Below are positions 44,138 to 57,392 of a stretch of DNA of 64,000 bases, piece by piece; position 1 is the stretch's first letter; the number at the start of each line of letters is the position of its first letter. The notes below the pieces were generated by a model. That model did no database searches. It saw only the letters and a program-made list of their open reading frames with translations, and had not been told where the DNA came from. Where the stretch lies: NCBI GenBank assembly GCA_011319805.1, contig SJRY01000060.1, positions 1-64,000 of the forward strand. The letters are read 5' to 3'. Origin of the DNA: Macrocybe gigantea. Taxonomy: Eukaryota > Basidiomycota > Agaricomycetes > Agaricales > Callistosporiaceae. Both the position numbers and the translations under genes were made by a program.

Positions 44138-47053
44138 ATGTCCGCCACCCGCGCTCTCAGGCTCGCATCGAAGGCTCAACCCGTAGTCCAAACTGCCTTA
44201 TACCAGCTCATAACAGTAATCATCCCCACATGCACTCAGCTCTACTACACCACCAGATCAGAGTCCTCGGCTCCTGTTCGCAAAGATGTCGCTCGTCCCG
44301 TCTCTCTTCCCGAAATCATCAAAGGTACCGTGAAGCAGCTACCCCAGGCTACTCGGACGACTCCTCTACCCGTTGCGCAACCCCCATCAAGGTCTCTACG
44401 CAAGCAAAATGGTTCATCATCATCATTGTCATCCTCTCGGCCATCATTGTCAGCTTGGTCTATGCGATTTTCAGGGTATCTTACAAGGTTAGAGAAGTCC
44501 CCGGTCATCGCGGTCAAGGAAGGAAGAAAGGTGGCGCTGGTTCCGACGCGCCACCCCACCTCCTCATTCTCGGATGACTCGCTCAGTAACGCGGCGCCTG
44601 AAAGCGGCAGCCGAGGAGAGTGCAAACCGTGACAAAGACGATTCCTCTCCGCCTCCGCCTCCTCCTCCTGATGGCCCCGGCCCACTTTCTGCGCAGGAGG
44701 ACCCGGACCGTGGTTTTCCTTGGTTGTTGCTCCTTGTATTCCTCGTCATTCTCACCGTCGTCTTTTCATCATACAAAGCCTATCACTATTTCAAGAACCT
44801 CACTATCGCCAAAGCCTTTATTGGTCTGCCGTTTTTCGCGTTCGCCACCACACTTCTCCACAGGTTCCGTGTCGTTATCAAGCGCCATATCCAAGAATTC
44901 TATGAACATTCGTTCGAGATCGTCATAGACGACTTCACTCACGTGGTGCGCTCTGCTGTCCAACAGATTTACTACACACTCCAGACTGCCGAAGCATCCG
45001 ACGTCCTTGAGTTCGTATTGGGCTACATGGACACGGCCGGTGAGGAAGCGACACCAAATCCAGCTCAAGTCCTATGTGGTTCCGAATTCGTCAGGGTTTT
45101 TGTCTACCTCCAGCTCTTCCATGGCTTCGCCAGTCTCTTCTGGTGGAGCGTGGATTGTCGTCGAAACGCGGAGGCTTTGAGATTGTCTATCGCGCAAGAG
45201 AATACGGTTCGTGTCGATGAGGACTTGCCCAGCGACCTGGCCTGCAGCGAAGGCAGTGACGCGAGTGTCACCGATTCCTGTGGGGAGACCGAAGACGAGA
45301 AAGACGATTCCGCAGAAGAGGTTGCACGCGAACTACAAGCCACAACCGCCGTCAGTAATCAGCTCGATCTCGGGCCGAAAGAAAATGAAACGCAGAGTCA
45401 AGAACAGCAATTCTACACCGTGAGTTGATCGTCCTTCGAGCTTATCTTTTCGTATTCTGACGCGTCGCCGATTAGTTCCAGTCGCCATTCAGGCTCCCTT
45501 CGTCTCCATCTTCCTCTAGGAAATCCTTGAGGACGCCGCAACTGAAGGCGTTCCGCACTGGCTCTACCGGAGAGATCTCAAGCATCGACATGCCCACCCA
45601 ATTGTCGGCGAATAGTGATGAGGATCAGAAGGCGGAAGCGGCACCCTCATTTGCACTTCCATCACAGTTTATTTCAACGCCATTATCCAAGGCGATAACC
45701 AATACACCTTCACCAGATTCAACGGCTCCAATCTCCGAGTTGCCAGCGGCTGTCTCCTCACCCTTATCACCCGCATCGCCTCTCGATATCCTTCCTATCG
45801 TAGCCGACTCGGACTCAAACGCCAATTCGAGCGACAATCAACTTGCCGACTCTCCTACCGCGCATAGGGATGTACGCATTTCAAATGCTGGAGCCGCTGT
45901 TCATCATTTTTATGGACCGCACGTAGCTTCTACGGTGCCCATTTATGATGTTTCAGCTCTCCATCCCATGTATACCCCTTTCCGGGCGCCAGTTTCCCTC
46001 TCCGCTGCACGCCATTTCTACTGTTCGACGCCGCTTTATCCTGTTCCGATGGTCCCCGGTCACGATTCTGCATTCTTGGTGGCGAGCCCGTCTCCAATGG
46101 CTTGGTTCCCATCGTACCCTTCTTTTCCTCGCATTGCGGCATCCGCATCGCCTGCGAGTGCTCAGCAAGCATCCCTCGACGATTCAAAGCTGATCCGAGC
46201 CCCTCAAGTGGATCTCAGCCCTGCCAAACAAGCCGTTGACGACAAATCAAGTCTGTCCCTGCTCGCGAATGCAAACGAAGTCTCGATTCAGGTCCTCGCG
46301 CCTGCGCCTCTGCCTACTGCAGAGATACCATCGCCTTCCGCTCTGATGGAGCCTGCCGATCCGATCGAAGCCGAGGTTGCTGGCTGTGCTGGGGATGAGC
46401 CCAATCCCGGGACAGAAGCTGTCGACGAAGTAGACGAGCGCAACTACGTCGCCGAAGAGCCGCATCCCGAGGCAGAGGACGTTGCCGAGCCCAATGCCGA
46501 GCCCGAAGTCGCCTTGACGAGAAAGGAGAAGCAGAAGCTGAGGTCGAAGAGGAGGTGGGCAGAGAGGAAGAAGCGCCTAGCCGAGGACAAGGCGAAGCAA
46601 GCCGCTGAAGCGCAGGCAAGCGAATCGAATCCCTCTGCCGCTAACGCCTCTGCTATGCTAGATCCCGTTGCTGAGGATCCCGTTGCTTCGTTGTCTCGCG
46701 CCACCCAGTCACTTATTCCCGAAACCGTGCCCGATCGCGATGCACAAACCAGGATGCGGTCGACGATCTCTCTGACTGCCTTTCCTTCCCTTCATGCCGA
46801 CCTTAGCCCTCCTGCCTTTCAGCGGTCTCTCCCGGATCATCCTTCAGCCATTATTCTAGCTTCCTCAGTCGCCACGCCGTTCGAGGCGTCTGACTCTAGG
46901 GAGTTGCTTGTCACAGGAAAGGCGGTCACAGGCTGCATATCGACCCTCGTGAACGATTATCTGAGCCGTAAGAAGCAGAGTATTGGCGACCTTCCCCAAT
47001 CGAACGAATTGATTCAAGAGCTGAGCCTGCTCGACAAACTTCCTGAAAATTGA
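44138..47053 (+). CDS. Unknown multi-pass membrane protein with a disordered C-terminus
   Basis: Four exons (44138-44329, 44392-44487, 44523-45419, 45476-47053) give about 920 residues. The first two introns are inferred because they join three frames; the second may be 35 nt (44488-44522) or 128 nt (ending 44615). Hydrophobic segments: WFIIIIVILSAIIVSLVYAI, WLLLLVFLVILTVVFSSY, a weaker FIGLPFFAFATTLLHRF and possibly RVFVYLQLFHGFASLFWW. The region between has HIQEFYEHSFEIVIDDFTHV and a Pro-rich PPPPPPPDGPGP. The C-terminal 550 residues are disordered, Ser/Ala/Pro-rich, with a charged coiled coil RKEKQKLRSKRRWAERKKRL. I recognise no family. Long multi-TM proteins with disordered tails are often lineage-specific in Agaricomycetes. 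Confidence 0.6.
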
Positions 47054-48470
47054 ATAATATAGCGCCTTCTTGTTCCCAGAAAGTGGTGTGTACTTCCCTT
47101 CAGTTCTAGTGTTTTGGCAATTGCCTAACATTCGCAGCCCTTTATTTCTTGTTACTTGAATTTTGATTTTTTCCTTTTCTTTTTTTTTTGGCTTGCATCG
47201 AATTGGATCTGGATTTCGCGTTTTTAATATAGGTATCTTTATGTTCTATTTAACAGGTGATCGAATAAAAATTATATTTTATCGCCGAAAAGATTGCAAA
47301 GCGTGAGTGAGGTTACCCTTTGGATTTGGCTTTGTTTGCGTCACGAAACGCTTTCTTCTCTTCTTTTCTGGGAGAGCATGAGGGGAACAAATTGTCTTGA
47401 CACATGTTCCTCGTTGTCCCTCATGGTCGTGTCGGGCATTCTGGTATGTTCTCAATGCAGTCTCTTTTGTCGTCACGCAGTCATCGTCTTTCGTGTCTTC
47501 GTTTGTAAATCCGCCGAGCAATACATGGACCGGACGACCGGTCACCCTATGAAGCAAATGTGGGGCATCATAACGCGTCGACGGCTGCTCCATTGAGAGT
47601 TCTTCATATGCCATGTCGTATAAACAGGCATTTAGAGAGCGACAGCAAGCCATGGAACGGATCACGAGCATGTGGGACGGTTTTGGACTCGAGTCATCCA
47701 CTTTGAGAGGCTTTAGGTTTCAGAGCAACAAAAATGACCGCATGAGAGCGCGCAGATATGGTCATGCCTAATTCTACTTTTCCTGTGCTGGTCACCTGCC
47801 CCATTCGCGACTTGGCGGCATGCCTCGTTACCAATGGATCTCGCAAATGGCAGAATGTGCTATACGACTTCGATTTATGGTCCAACGCATGTCTTTCTCT
47901 CTGCGAGCAGCCTGTTTGGGCCTCATGGGTACCGAGAAAGTGCACGCTGCGGTGCTCTCACTGTCATCATGGTCGAGTCATCTGGTGCGCAACACGCGGG
48001 CTAGTGAAGATCTCGAATGTGCTTTGGTTCCCTGGTTTGTACCTTTGGGGAATGTCTTGTAAGCTCTCTCCGCTAAAGAGCATTACTTCGGACAAATTTC
48101 ACCTGGGGTATCACTCACGGCGGATCGGAAAGACCTCCTGTGTACGAGTCATCTGTTCATTCGGCACATGGCTCTGAGTTATTTCGATCCCTTCAATAGA
48201 GTAGACAGTACGCTCAGTCTCTTCTCTGCGGTGATTTCGGGAGCCAAGGGTCCGTCTCTTTCCTTTCATGAGGAACACTGTCTGATATCTATGTTGTAGT
48301 TCCTGATACATCTCATCCAACATACTCAAACTCTGCACGATAGAGATGATGAGCTCTGTGGTTAAGCTGAACCTAAAAGCTGTCAAATGATGTCGTGTCC
48401 AGGTATAAGATGTGAGGCGTCTTTTAGCCTTCCTCATCTCCTGGCTTTCGCGGCATCGCGCGACACAAAG
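47054..48470. other. Intergenic region, no gene recognised
   Basis: About 1.4 kb. Frames on either strand (for example minus strand 47279-47701, and 48111-48617 overlapping the glucanase start) lack family features or splice logic. AT-rich sequence at 47150-47280 fits a 3' untranslated region of the preceding gene. Confidence 0.4.
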
Positions 48471-51400
48471 ATGCTTATGCTTATGCTGAGCGTTCTGCTC
48501 GTCTTCTCTAGCCTTCGTGAATCTTCTGCTCTGGTTTTTGGTCCCATAGGGATGGATCGCCCAGCACCGGCTGGCGGTGCTGTCACCAGCGATCAGCCTC
48601 CCAATTCTTTTTTCCAAGGGTCTTCACCGCCCTTCCCCACCAATGACTGGTGGGTCGGTTATGGTGCCGGCACTGGGGACGCGTAAGGCTCTGATTTGCA
48701 TTGTCGGATTTCACATTAGCTAAAACAGTGGACGTTTTCTAATAGCGTATGCGCTGGGCCTTTTCCTTATGAGACTAGCTTGACGGCCTCGGCCATCCAG
48801 TTTGGTATATCCTCGTCGCGGGATTTTGATGGCGTTTCAATCCATCAGCCAACACAGATGGACTGGGCCGCTGGCTTTGTCGAACACAATGGAAATTTTC
48901 AGAATCACAAAGCTCTATCATGGGTAGGACTTTCTGCTTTCTGCTGGCGATTCTGTTGTTCAAGTCCACTCCAGGATTCTCAATCCGTCACACTTCAATA
49001 TTTCACGGGATCAAGCACACTCACCAGCTACATGGTACCTGGCTCCCCGTATCTCTCGTTCAATTATGCTGGCGCAACACCCAAGTTCACCAGTCTCAAA
49101 GGTGCGATCAAATCCATTAATGGACAGAACATTGCTGCTGGCGGAAGCGGTAAGCTGAGATCATACCATATTGAGGGTTGACTTAACTTGCCTTTCTAGT
49201 AACCGTTTCAGGGACTCGATTCACAGTTGTCAACGACATAGGGACCTATAACATCTATTCTCTGTCCGGTTCGCTCACGCTCGTTGCAGCCTCGCAAGGA
49301 ACAATAACAGCAGGTACCAGGTTCAACGGTATTTTGCGTGCTGTCAAACAAAACGATCCATCCCATGCTGCAATGCTCGACGCACACGCGTCTGTTTATC
49401 CCACAGGCGTTGTAACCGATTACGATTTTGCGGGCGACGTGGGCACTCTCAGGTTCACATGGACTGTGCAAGGAAATCCTGGTGATCTACTGATGCTGTC
49501 ATGGCCACATCACCGGTTTGTTCTGAAGTGTCTTGACGAAATGCTGTTCTGGTTCTGACCTTCGTGAAAGCATCAAATTGCAGTCTCCGAATTTCCCTCC
49601 AACAACGTCCTTGTCTTACCTAACGACAAAGGGATGGATGTACCCAGTCTTGGGCAACGTCTGGAATCTCCGTTATGACCTTCCTACCATTACCTGGAAT
49701 GCACCTCGCGCGCCAGATGGTTCCTGCACCGCATCCATCATTGCGGGCTTGGAGTATGAGATTGCACACCTTCCGGCCGTCGCTGCACCAAGTGATTTCT
49801 ACTTCTTCGGTGGACATGTCGCGGCAGTGTCGCGGCTTGCGTCAGTATACTTTTCTGTTGTCCGTGTTTCCTGCTTTGCTGACAATGGTTCTAGGTTAAT
49901 AGCCGAACAAGTCGGTCGATCTGACCTGATTCCGCCTGTCGTCAATTACCTGAAATCGATGTACGGATTTTTCGTACGTACTTTGACACCTTTTTTTTGC
50001 AAACGTGTTGCTGATACGAATGTACAGTTCAACTCGGCTTCCTCAACTCTGCCTGCTTACGAGACTGCCTGGGGTGGGATTATAAATAAGGCTGGCTACA
50101 ACAATGTCTGGGTCGACTTTGGCAATGGTTACTACAACGATCATCACTTTCACTACGGATATTTCCTAGCTGCTGGCGCTGTCATTGCCAGGTATGTGTG
50201 GACTCTGCCATCGTTTCGGCCTACCTGCATGACAAGCACCTACAGATATGACAATACTTGGAAGAATTCATTTGGCAGCACGATGAACTGGTTCTTGCGA
50301 GATATTGTCAATCCTTCGAGGAATGATCCATTCTTTTCTGTGACGCGCTGTCGTGATTGGTTTGCTGGTCATTCTTGGGGTAAGATGGCTTCGTTATGGA
50401 GCAATGTGTGGCTGAATTTGACCTTCGTCTTTTACCCCCAGCCTCTGGTATCGCTAACAGCGCGGGGTCTCGCGACCAGGAATCGGTGGGCGAGGCTGTT
50501 AATGGGTATTACGGCGCTTTGCTTTGGGCGGACGTTACTGGAAACGCAAACATCAAGAACTACGCTCGTCTACTCATCGCTACTGAGCAGCACGCTGCCC
50601 AGGTTTATTGGCACATGTATCCAAAGGCCAGCTCGACGGACCGTGACCAGCCTTACCCAGAGCAAGGTCTACGAAATTTGGTTACCATTGGAAATGTCAT
50701 GGATTGGCAGTCTGGTTCTTGGCTGTAAGGAACTTCTTCAAGTCATGATTCAAATTCAAGCTTACTTTCTGAACAGGTTCTGGGGAGATCAACGCGTCGA
50801 AATTGCGGCTATCCAGATACTTCCTGTCACTCCCATCAACGAGTACATGTATGATGCTGCATGGGCCCAGGCCATGTTCGACTACACTGCTCCCGAGCTC
50901 AACAATGCGACATTCGGTGACGAGTGGAAATCAGTCATTTATCTGGCCTATTCGCAAGCCAATCCGACGGTAGCTGCCCAGCGTTCCTCGCAGCTCACGA
51001 CTTGGGGATCGGGCAATTCATACAGCAACCAAGTTTATTTCCTGTCCACTCGTCCTGGTGCTTCGGGCATTTGCAACTCGGCACCCTCCAACCCTGCCGG
51101 CACTTTCATCGTTCAGAGCGCCAGCACGGGGCAATACGTGACGACGAATCCAAACCTGCTCGCGTCAACGACGGACGCGACTCTGGCAGCGCGATTCAAA
51201 TTCGCGTTTGCTCCTAATGCAGGGACCATCCAAGCCGTCGCAACCAACCAGTATGTCACCGCCGACCAGTCTGGCACGGCTGCACTGGCGGCAGCGAGGG
51301 ATGTAGCATCAACTTGGGAGATATTCGTCATTCGTCAGAAGGTCGGTGCTGCTTCGGGCGTATACTCGATCTTGGCTGGCTCCAACAAGATGTATATCAC

Positions 51401-51479
51401 TCTTGGCGGTGGCGGAGCCTTGATCAACAACGCAGCCACAGAGAATCAGAGCGCTGGATTTAAACTTGTCCCTGCGTGA
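48471..51479 (+). CDS. GH81 endo-1,3-beta-glucanase
   Basis: Ten exons (ends 48682, 48923, 49149, 49515, 49840, 49973, 50191, 50379, 50724, 51479) give 837 residues with all phases consistent. A signal peptide (MLMLMLSVLLVFSSLRESSA) is followed by the GH81 N-terminal beta-sandwich beginning with PTNDWWVGYG, then LSYLTTKGWMYPVLG. The (alpha/alpha)6 catalytic domain has DFGNGYYNDHHFHYGYFLAA and SRDQESVGEAVNGYYGALLW, which hold the conserved catalytic Asp/Glu residues of the family, then GSGNSYSNQVYF. The last 140 residues (TFIVQSASTGQYVTTNPNLL onward) are a beta-trefoil-like appendage with repeated GQYVT/NQYVT/KMYIT turns. It hydrolyses beta-1,3-glucan in the fungal wall, for growth or autolysis. 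Confidence 0.93.
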
Positions 51480-52068
51480 AGGTGCGCTTAAAGATCGACT
51501 TCTCTCTCGTTTATGCCCCTTGTACTTCCAATCTGATGACTTGGATTCTTAATTCCGAATACGTTTTGTACACCAAGCCTTCGCTGTATTACGAATAACT
51601 TGAAGCAATGTTGGCGCTCTAATTGGAATCATGTTCTAGCTTGTTTCCTGTACAGACACTTATGTTCTCAGGCGCTGACTAAGGAATATGGGTCCATGTG
51701 GATATTCATTTTCGTCTGATCTGCTCCCATTCGACCAGTCCTGCGCTGATATTGCAGCGGTTCATCAGTTTCTTTTGATGGACAAGATATACATCCTTAA
51801 CTTTGCGCCCGCACCTTGATCAATCCTCAGGCTAAGGCTAAAAAAAATGCAACTGATCAAATTATACATCACAGTCAGAAGCCAACAGCAGGCGAACAGC
51901 CCAATCGGAACAGAGAAAAGGGTGAGGGACAGGGTTAACAGTGAAGACTAGTCGGAGAGGGCGCCACGTGTTCCCGAGCAATTTTGTCTGTCTGTTATGA
52001 AGACCCCCCGGAACTTGAATTCTACCCCCGACTTCACCGACGAAGGGAACTCCTGAACGACACCCATA
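51480..52068. other. Boundary between host genes and the transposon region
   Basis: The 3' flank of the glucanase gene runs into the start of gag at 52069. I looked here for a 5' LTR matching the 3' LTR at 57393 and found none, so the gypsy element seems truncated at its left end. Confidence 0.5.
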
Positions 52069-53222
52069 ATGGAATTCATCGCTGCTCTCTTCACCTTCAT
52101 CACCATTATCCTCACAACCCTCTTCGCCGCAAACCCTCTTGCCTTAGCCTGGGGCACCCTTCAAAACAACCCTCAACAGGCTGAACAGGTTCAGAATGCG
52201 ACTCGGACTTTGGTCAACACAATCAAAGAAGAACTGGATTTGGGCAAGAAGCCCAAGAGAACGAAATCGGAACCACCGGATCCATATAAAGGGGATCCCG
52301 GCTTGATCGGAAGCTGGCTTCGACGTATGGAAGTCTACTTCGACAAGGAGGAGATCACCAATAAATGGGATATGATCACCTATGCACTGCAACGGATCAT
52401 GGGAGGCAAGGCCGAACGTGCACAGAACTGGGTGGACTCAAAGCTACAAGAGTGGCTAGAGTTCAAAACGGAATTAAATGGACGAAGGCAGGAGTTCGGA
52501 AACCACTCCACCTACGATGATTGGGAACACAGCCACATCGTTACGCCGGCAACGCTAACACTCCGGAAGTCAGGACAGATCCCCTTGGACACCTCCCACC
52601 GTTCAAGGACTGGGAGAACTTCAAGGTGGAAGCCCGCGAGTTCTTCATGATCACGGAGACACGGAACGATGCCATCATTCGGATTAAGGAATTATCGCAA
52701 TGCTGACGGCCAGTCGAGGACTACATTGTCAAATTCCGGAGCTGGGCTCCCTTGACGGAATACAATGACATCACTCTCATCGACATCTTCAAACATGGAC
52801 TCGACCAGGCGCTCAGATGGCGTATCATCGAACTAGGAGGTGTCCGCGAGGAGGACATTGACTGGTGGTATAAATGCGCAATGGAACTGGACTGGCAATA
52901 TCGCCAGGCCCAAAAGGAATTCGGTGCGAAGGAGCGATTCGCTCCCAAGCAAACACAGAAACTGGCACAGGGAACCACGGCGCCTAAGGAGCAAACTCCG
53001 GCACTAGTGACCAGTAATGCTCAAGGACAGCCTGACCCTAACGCCATGGATGTTGACCGGATGAGGTGCGAAGGATGCTGCTTCCGGTGTGGACAGAAAG
53101 GACACATTGGATGTAACTGCCCGATGAACCCCCGACCGAAATATGCTGCACGGAACGTAGAAACGCAGGACGAGACTACTACCACCACTGCCAAAATTGA
53201 AGAGCTTAAACAGGGTTTTTAA
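52069..53222 (+). pseudogene. gag: Gypsy gag with a zinc knuckle, degraded
   Basis: The N-terminal part (52069-52650) and the capsid/nucleocapsid part (52521-53222) lie in different frames. Typical retrotransposon-gag sequence is present (FKDWENFKVEAREFF, then RPVEDYIVKFRSWAPLTEYN) and ends in a CCHC zinc knuckle CFRCGQKGHIGCNC. An in-frame TGA at 52702 precedes RPVEDYIV. Confidence 0.8.
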
Positions 53223-53263
53223 TAGAGCTGGGAAGAAGCACCGCTTCGCCGGCTAATTATGTA

Positions 53264-56200
53264 TTGTTGAATATGAATATAAGGGATATTCCCAACCTTA
53301 AAGAATATTTCGAACGAGAAGGTGCACGAGAGTTCGGTCTCATAAAAGGATACACTCTACTCTGGGTGGCTCAACAGATTTATCGGCAGGACGAGTCTAA
53401 AGCATACTCGATCCTTAAGGCATGGACAGATCAATCGCAACAGAAGGACATCTCACTGGAGAAACTTTGTGAGATCAATCAGATGAATGACCACGATGCA
53501 CTTCATATGTTGCTCGACCTCAGACAAAAACCACGATTTGTCAGAGGTGGTAATGGAAATCAGATGGATGTACCTTTGACGATCACGACTCTGGACACTG
53601 GACGGACATACAGCATAAAAGCTCTGCTTGATATGGGATGTACCAGATCTTGCATAGATCGGAAGTTCATTAAGGAAAAGGAGATCAATACAAAAAGATA
53701 TCCGATTCCTATTCCAGTCCACAATGCAGACAGAACCCGTAACATGGCGGGTGACATGCGAATATGTGGAATTAAGAGTCCGGATCCAAGATCACGTCGA
53801 ATGAATGATCTTTTCGGTTACTGAACTCGGAAAAGGCCAGATCTTCATCGGTTATGAGTGGGTTAAGCATCACAACCCTCGGATTGATTGGAAGACAGAG
53901 AAGATCACTTTTGATTGATGCCCCGAAGAGTGTCAGCGGATTGTCCGAAAAGGAAACCCTGAAGATGATGACACCTCTATTGAGACAAATGAGGTAGACT
54001 TTGAACAAGGAGAGAAACTCTTGATGATCGACATAAACCAAGAGTTTCATCTGAGGGCTTTTCAGATGATGGCTTCCAAACTGGCCGAAGCAACGGCAAA
54101 GGCGACAAAGGCTAAAACCTTTGAAGAAATTGTACCGGAAGAATACCACTGTTTCAAGGATTCAGTGTTTGGAAAAGAATCATTCGATGAACTACCACTG
54201 CGATGACCTTGGGACCATGTGATCGAACTCATTCCAGAAGCTAAACTCCAGGATTGCAAGGTCTATCCCTTGACATTGGATGAACAGAAACAGTTGGACG
54301 CCTTCCTAGATGAAAATCTAAACACCAGACGAATCAGACCGTCGAAGTCACCAATGGCCTCACCTTTCTTCTTCATGAAAAAGAAGGACGGATCCCTACG
54401 ACCTGTACAGGATTATCAGAAGTTGAATGACATGACGATAAAGAACAAATACCCACTCCCCTTGATCCAGGAATTAATCAACAAACTGAAGGGAGCAAGT
54501 TCTTTACGAAGCTTGACATCCGATGGGGATACAACAATGTCCGTATGAAAGAAGGCGACGAATGGAAAGCCACATTTCGGACAAACCGGGGAATGTTCGA
54601 ACCCCTGGTCATGTTCTTCAGACTGACGAATTCACCAGCTACCTTCCAAACTATGATGAACATGATCTTTAAAGACGAAATCGATCAGGGACATGTAGTA
54701 ATCTACATGGACGACATTCTCATCTTCAATAAGGATTTGAATGAACACAGATGACTCGTTCAATGCATGTTGGAAAAGCTAAAGAATAATAAGCTGTACC
54801 TGAAACCTGAGAAATGTTCATTTCATCAGCTGGAGGTAGAATACCTTGGAATGATTGTCTCGGAAAGCGGCATTAAGATGGATCCCATGAAGGTCGAAGG
54901 CGTCAAAGGATGGCCAAAACCCACCTGCAAAAGGGACATCCAACAATTCTTAGGCTTTTGCAACTTCTACCGGCGCTTCATCGAGGGATTCGCAAAGATT
55001 GCGAAACCTTTGACGGAGCTCACCGGAAAAGCCAACTGGACATGGGGAAAGGCCCAAGATGATGCATTCGACGGACTAAAGAATCGGATCAGCTCAGCGC
55101 CAATCATTTCAATGCCCCGAGATGACAGAAAGTTCTGAATGGAAGTCGATGCCTCAACTATGCAATCGGAGGCGTCCTTTCACAGGAACAATCCAATGGT
55201 ACCTGGAGACCAGTGGCTTTCATGTCAAAGTCATTGAACCCGACGGAACAGAACTACGAGATCTATGACAAAGAGATGCTCGCGATTATGACCAGACTAG
55301 AAGAATGGCGCCAATACCTCTGTGGCGCTAAACAGAGATTCGAGATTTGGACAGATCATAAGAATCTCGAATATTTCCGGAAACCCCAGAAACTGAATCG
55401 CCGACAAGCTCGCTGGATCTCGGAACTTCAGGATTATGATTTTGTTCTGGAGCATAAACCCGGGAAATCGATGACGAAGGCAGACAGTCTGTCGAGATGA
55501 CCAGACCATGAAAAGGGGGAGAACAATAACAAAAACGTTGTACTCCTAAAGCCAGAGAATTTTCGCCAGATTTTCATGGCAAAGATCATGCCGACACCAG
55601 AATTTCAGGACATACTGGACCAAATCAAAAGGGCTTGGAAACAAAGAGAGCCTGAGGTTCAGAAACGTCTTGACGAAGGTGAACACAGCTGGGAGGAAAA
55701 CGACCGAATCGTTACATGGCTGAAACGGTACTACGTTCCCAAAAGCCAAAAGATAAGGGAACAGATCATCGAAATCTATCATTCGGATCAGATCTCGGAC
55801 ACCCAGGACAGACAAAGACACATGAGTTAATCACGCGCAACTTCTGGTAGCCCAAAATGATGAATGACATCAAGGCATATGTCAAAGGATGTGACAAATG
55901 CCAATGAACGAAGATCATCAGAGATCGGAAGCACGCCCTGCTTCATCCGAATGAGATACCAAAGGAACCATGGAAGATCATATCTGTAGATCTCATCGGA
56001 CCCCTTCCCGAATCTCATGGATTCAATGGCATAATAGTGACGGTAGACCAGTTCACCAAAGGAGCCAAATTCACACCAGTCAACATGGAAATCACGGCCG
56101 AAGGAGTCGCTTGTAACCTACGTGACACCATATTCTTGAATTACGGACTCCCAAAGAAAGTCATTAGTGACAGAGGAAGACAGTTTGTCTCCGCATTCAT

Positions 56201-56818
56201 GACGGACCTCTACACGCTTTTGGGAATTAAAGGAGCTCCCTCAATGCCATACCATCCACAGACCGACGGACAGACGGAACAAGTTAATCAGGAATTAGAA
56301 CAATACCTGAAACTCTTCGTAAACTATCAGCAAAATGACTGGGCGGATTGGCTACCTATGGCCGAATTCTCCTACAATAATCGAATTCATTCGGCGACTG
56401 AATACTCCCCATTTTACTTGAACCACAGGCGGCATCCATATACTGGAAAAGAACCTCCGAAGCACAATGCTAAGTCACAAACCGCTGAGGAGTTCACCGA
56501 GATGATGAAGGAAATTCGGACCAAGGCTGAAACCTCCTTGTTGAAAGCTGCTGAGACAATGAAATGGATGTATGACCAGAAACAGAAACCTGCCCGAGAA
56601 TATCATGAGGGTGATCAGGTCTGGCTGGAAGGAATGAATATTACAACTGACCAGCTGACCAATAAGCTAAATGACAAATGGTTCAGTCCTTTCAAAGTTA
56701 AACGGCGAATCGGAGAATCGGCATATGAACTCGAGCTACCGGAACATTGGAAAATCCACCCTGTCTGAAATGAGTCCAAACTCACCCCGTACACAGCACC
56801 GGTGTTTCCGTGACAAAA
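53264..56818 (+). pseudogene. pol: Gypsy pol (PR-RT-RH-IN), degraded
   Basis: Protease: LLDMGCTRSCIDRKFI, where the DSG/DTG active-site triad reads [45 protein letters not shown] and the YMDDIL catalytic box. RNase H: NYEIYDKEMLAIM and EIWTDHKNLEYF. Integrase: a damaged HHCC finger, SVDLIGPLPESHG, VISDRGRQFVSAF and DGQTEQVNQELEQ (the D,D,E residues). Premature TGAs lie at 53916, 54204, 54752, 55136, 55498, 55905 and 56766, most where Arg is expected in the family. Confidence 0.88.
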
Positions 56819-56819
56819 A

Positions 56820-57335
56820 GTGGTAACGATTCTTAAACGGCCTCTTCCCATCATTGTGGAAGGAGAGAAACAATATGAAATAGAAGCTGTAATAAACTCT
56901 AGATGGAACAGAGGCAAATTACAGTACAGAATACATTGGAAGGGATATCCCCTCGAAGACGCCACCTGGGAACCCACCGAAAATGTCAACGGAGATGCAC
57001 CGGATGCGGTCGTGAAATTTCATCACGAGAATCCCAAGGCGCCATCCCTAGAAAGAGGACAACATCAGTTACCACCCCGACCCATGCCGAAGAAGATAGT
57101 ACGCACCCGCTTCCATCAGACCCAATCGCCGAAGGTCTTGTTCGACCACACGGCTGATGAAGTCTGGGTCTGTCCACGCAATCAGCAAATAAAAACGCTC
57201 CTGAGGAATAGGACCCTTACCGGCTGGATGTCAGACCCGAGCGAAGTCGAAGATCACCTGGACGCAGCTTGGCAGGCGTGGCAGCAACGTCAGAACCAAA
57301 AAATCGTAGGCGAGGATGAGCGCCAAAAGAACTAG
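56820..57335 (+). pseudogene. Integrase C-terminal chromodomain of the gypsy element
   Basis: EIEAVINSRWNRGKLQYRIH then WKGYPLEDATWEPTENV is a chromodomain; the conserved aromatic positions Y, W and W that form the methyl-lysine cage are present. It is separated from the integrase core by a TGA and a frame change, consistent with decay. Confidence 0.85.
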
Positions 57336-57392
57336 GAGAATGATGAAGAAGAAGAACATGATTGCAAGGACGCAATCTCTAAAAGGGGGTAA

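Noticed and set aside
34400..44400. Idea that frame changes in the BRCT and membrane-protein genes reflect systematic homopolymer errors
   Set aside because: Plausible GT-AG introns resolve all of them with consistent phase. Only the GTPase copy 1 tail and possibly the metallophosphatase C7 run remain unexplained.
47279..48617. Minus-strand frames of 140 and 168 codons near the glucanase start
   Set aside because: No recognisable domain; the second overlaps the signal-peptide exon of the glucanase on the other strand.
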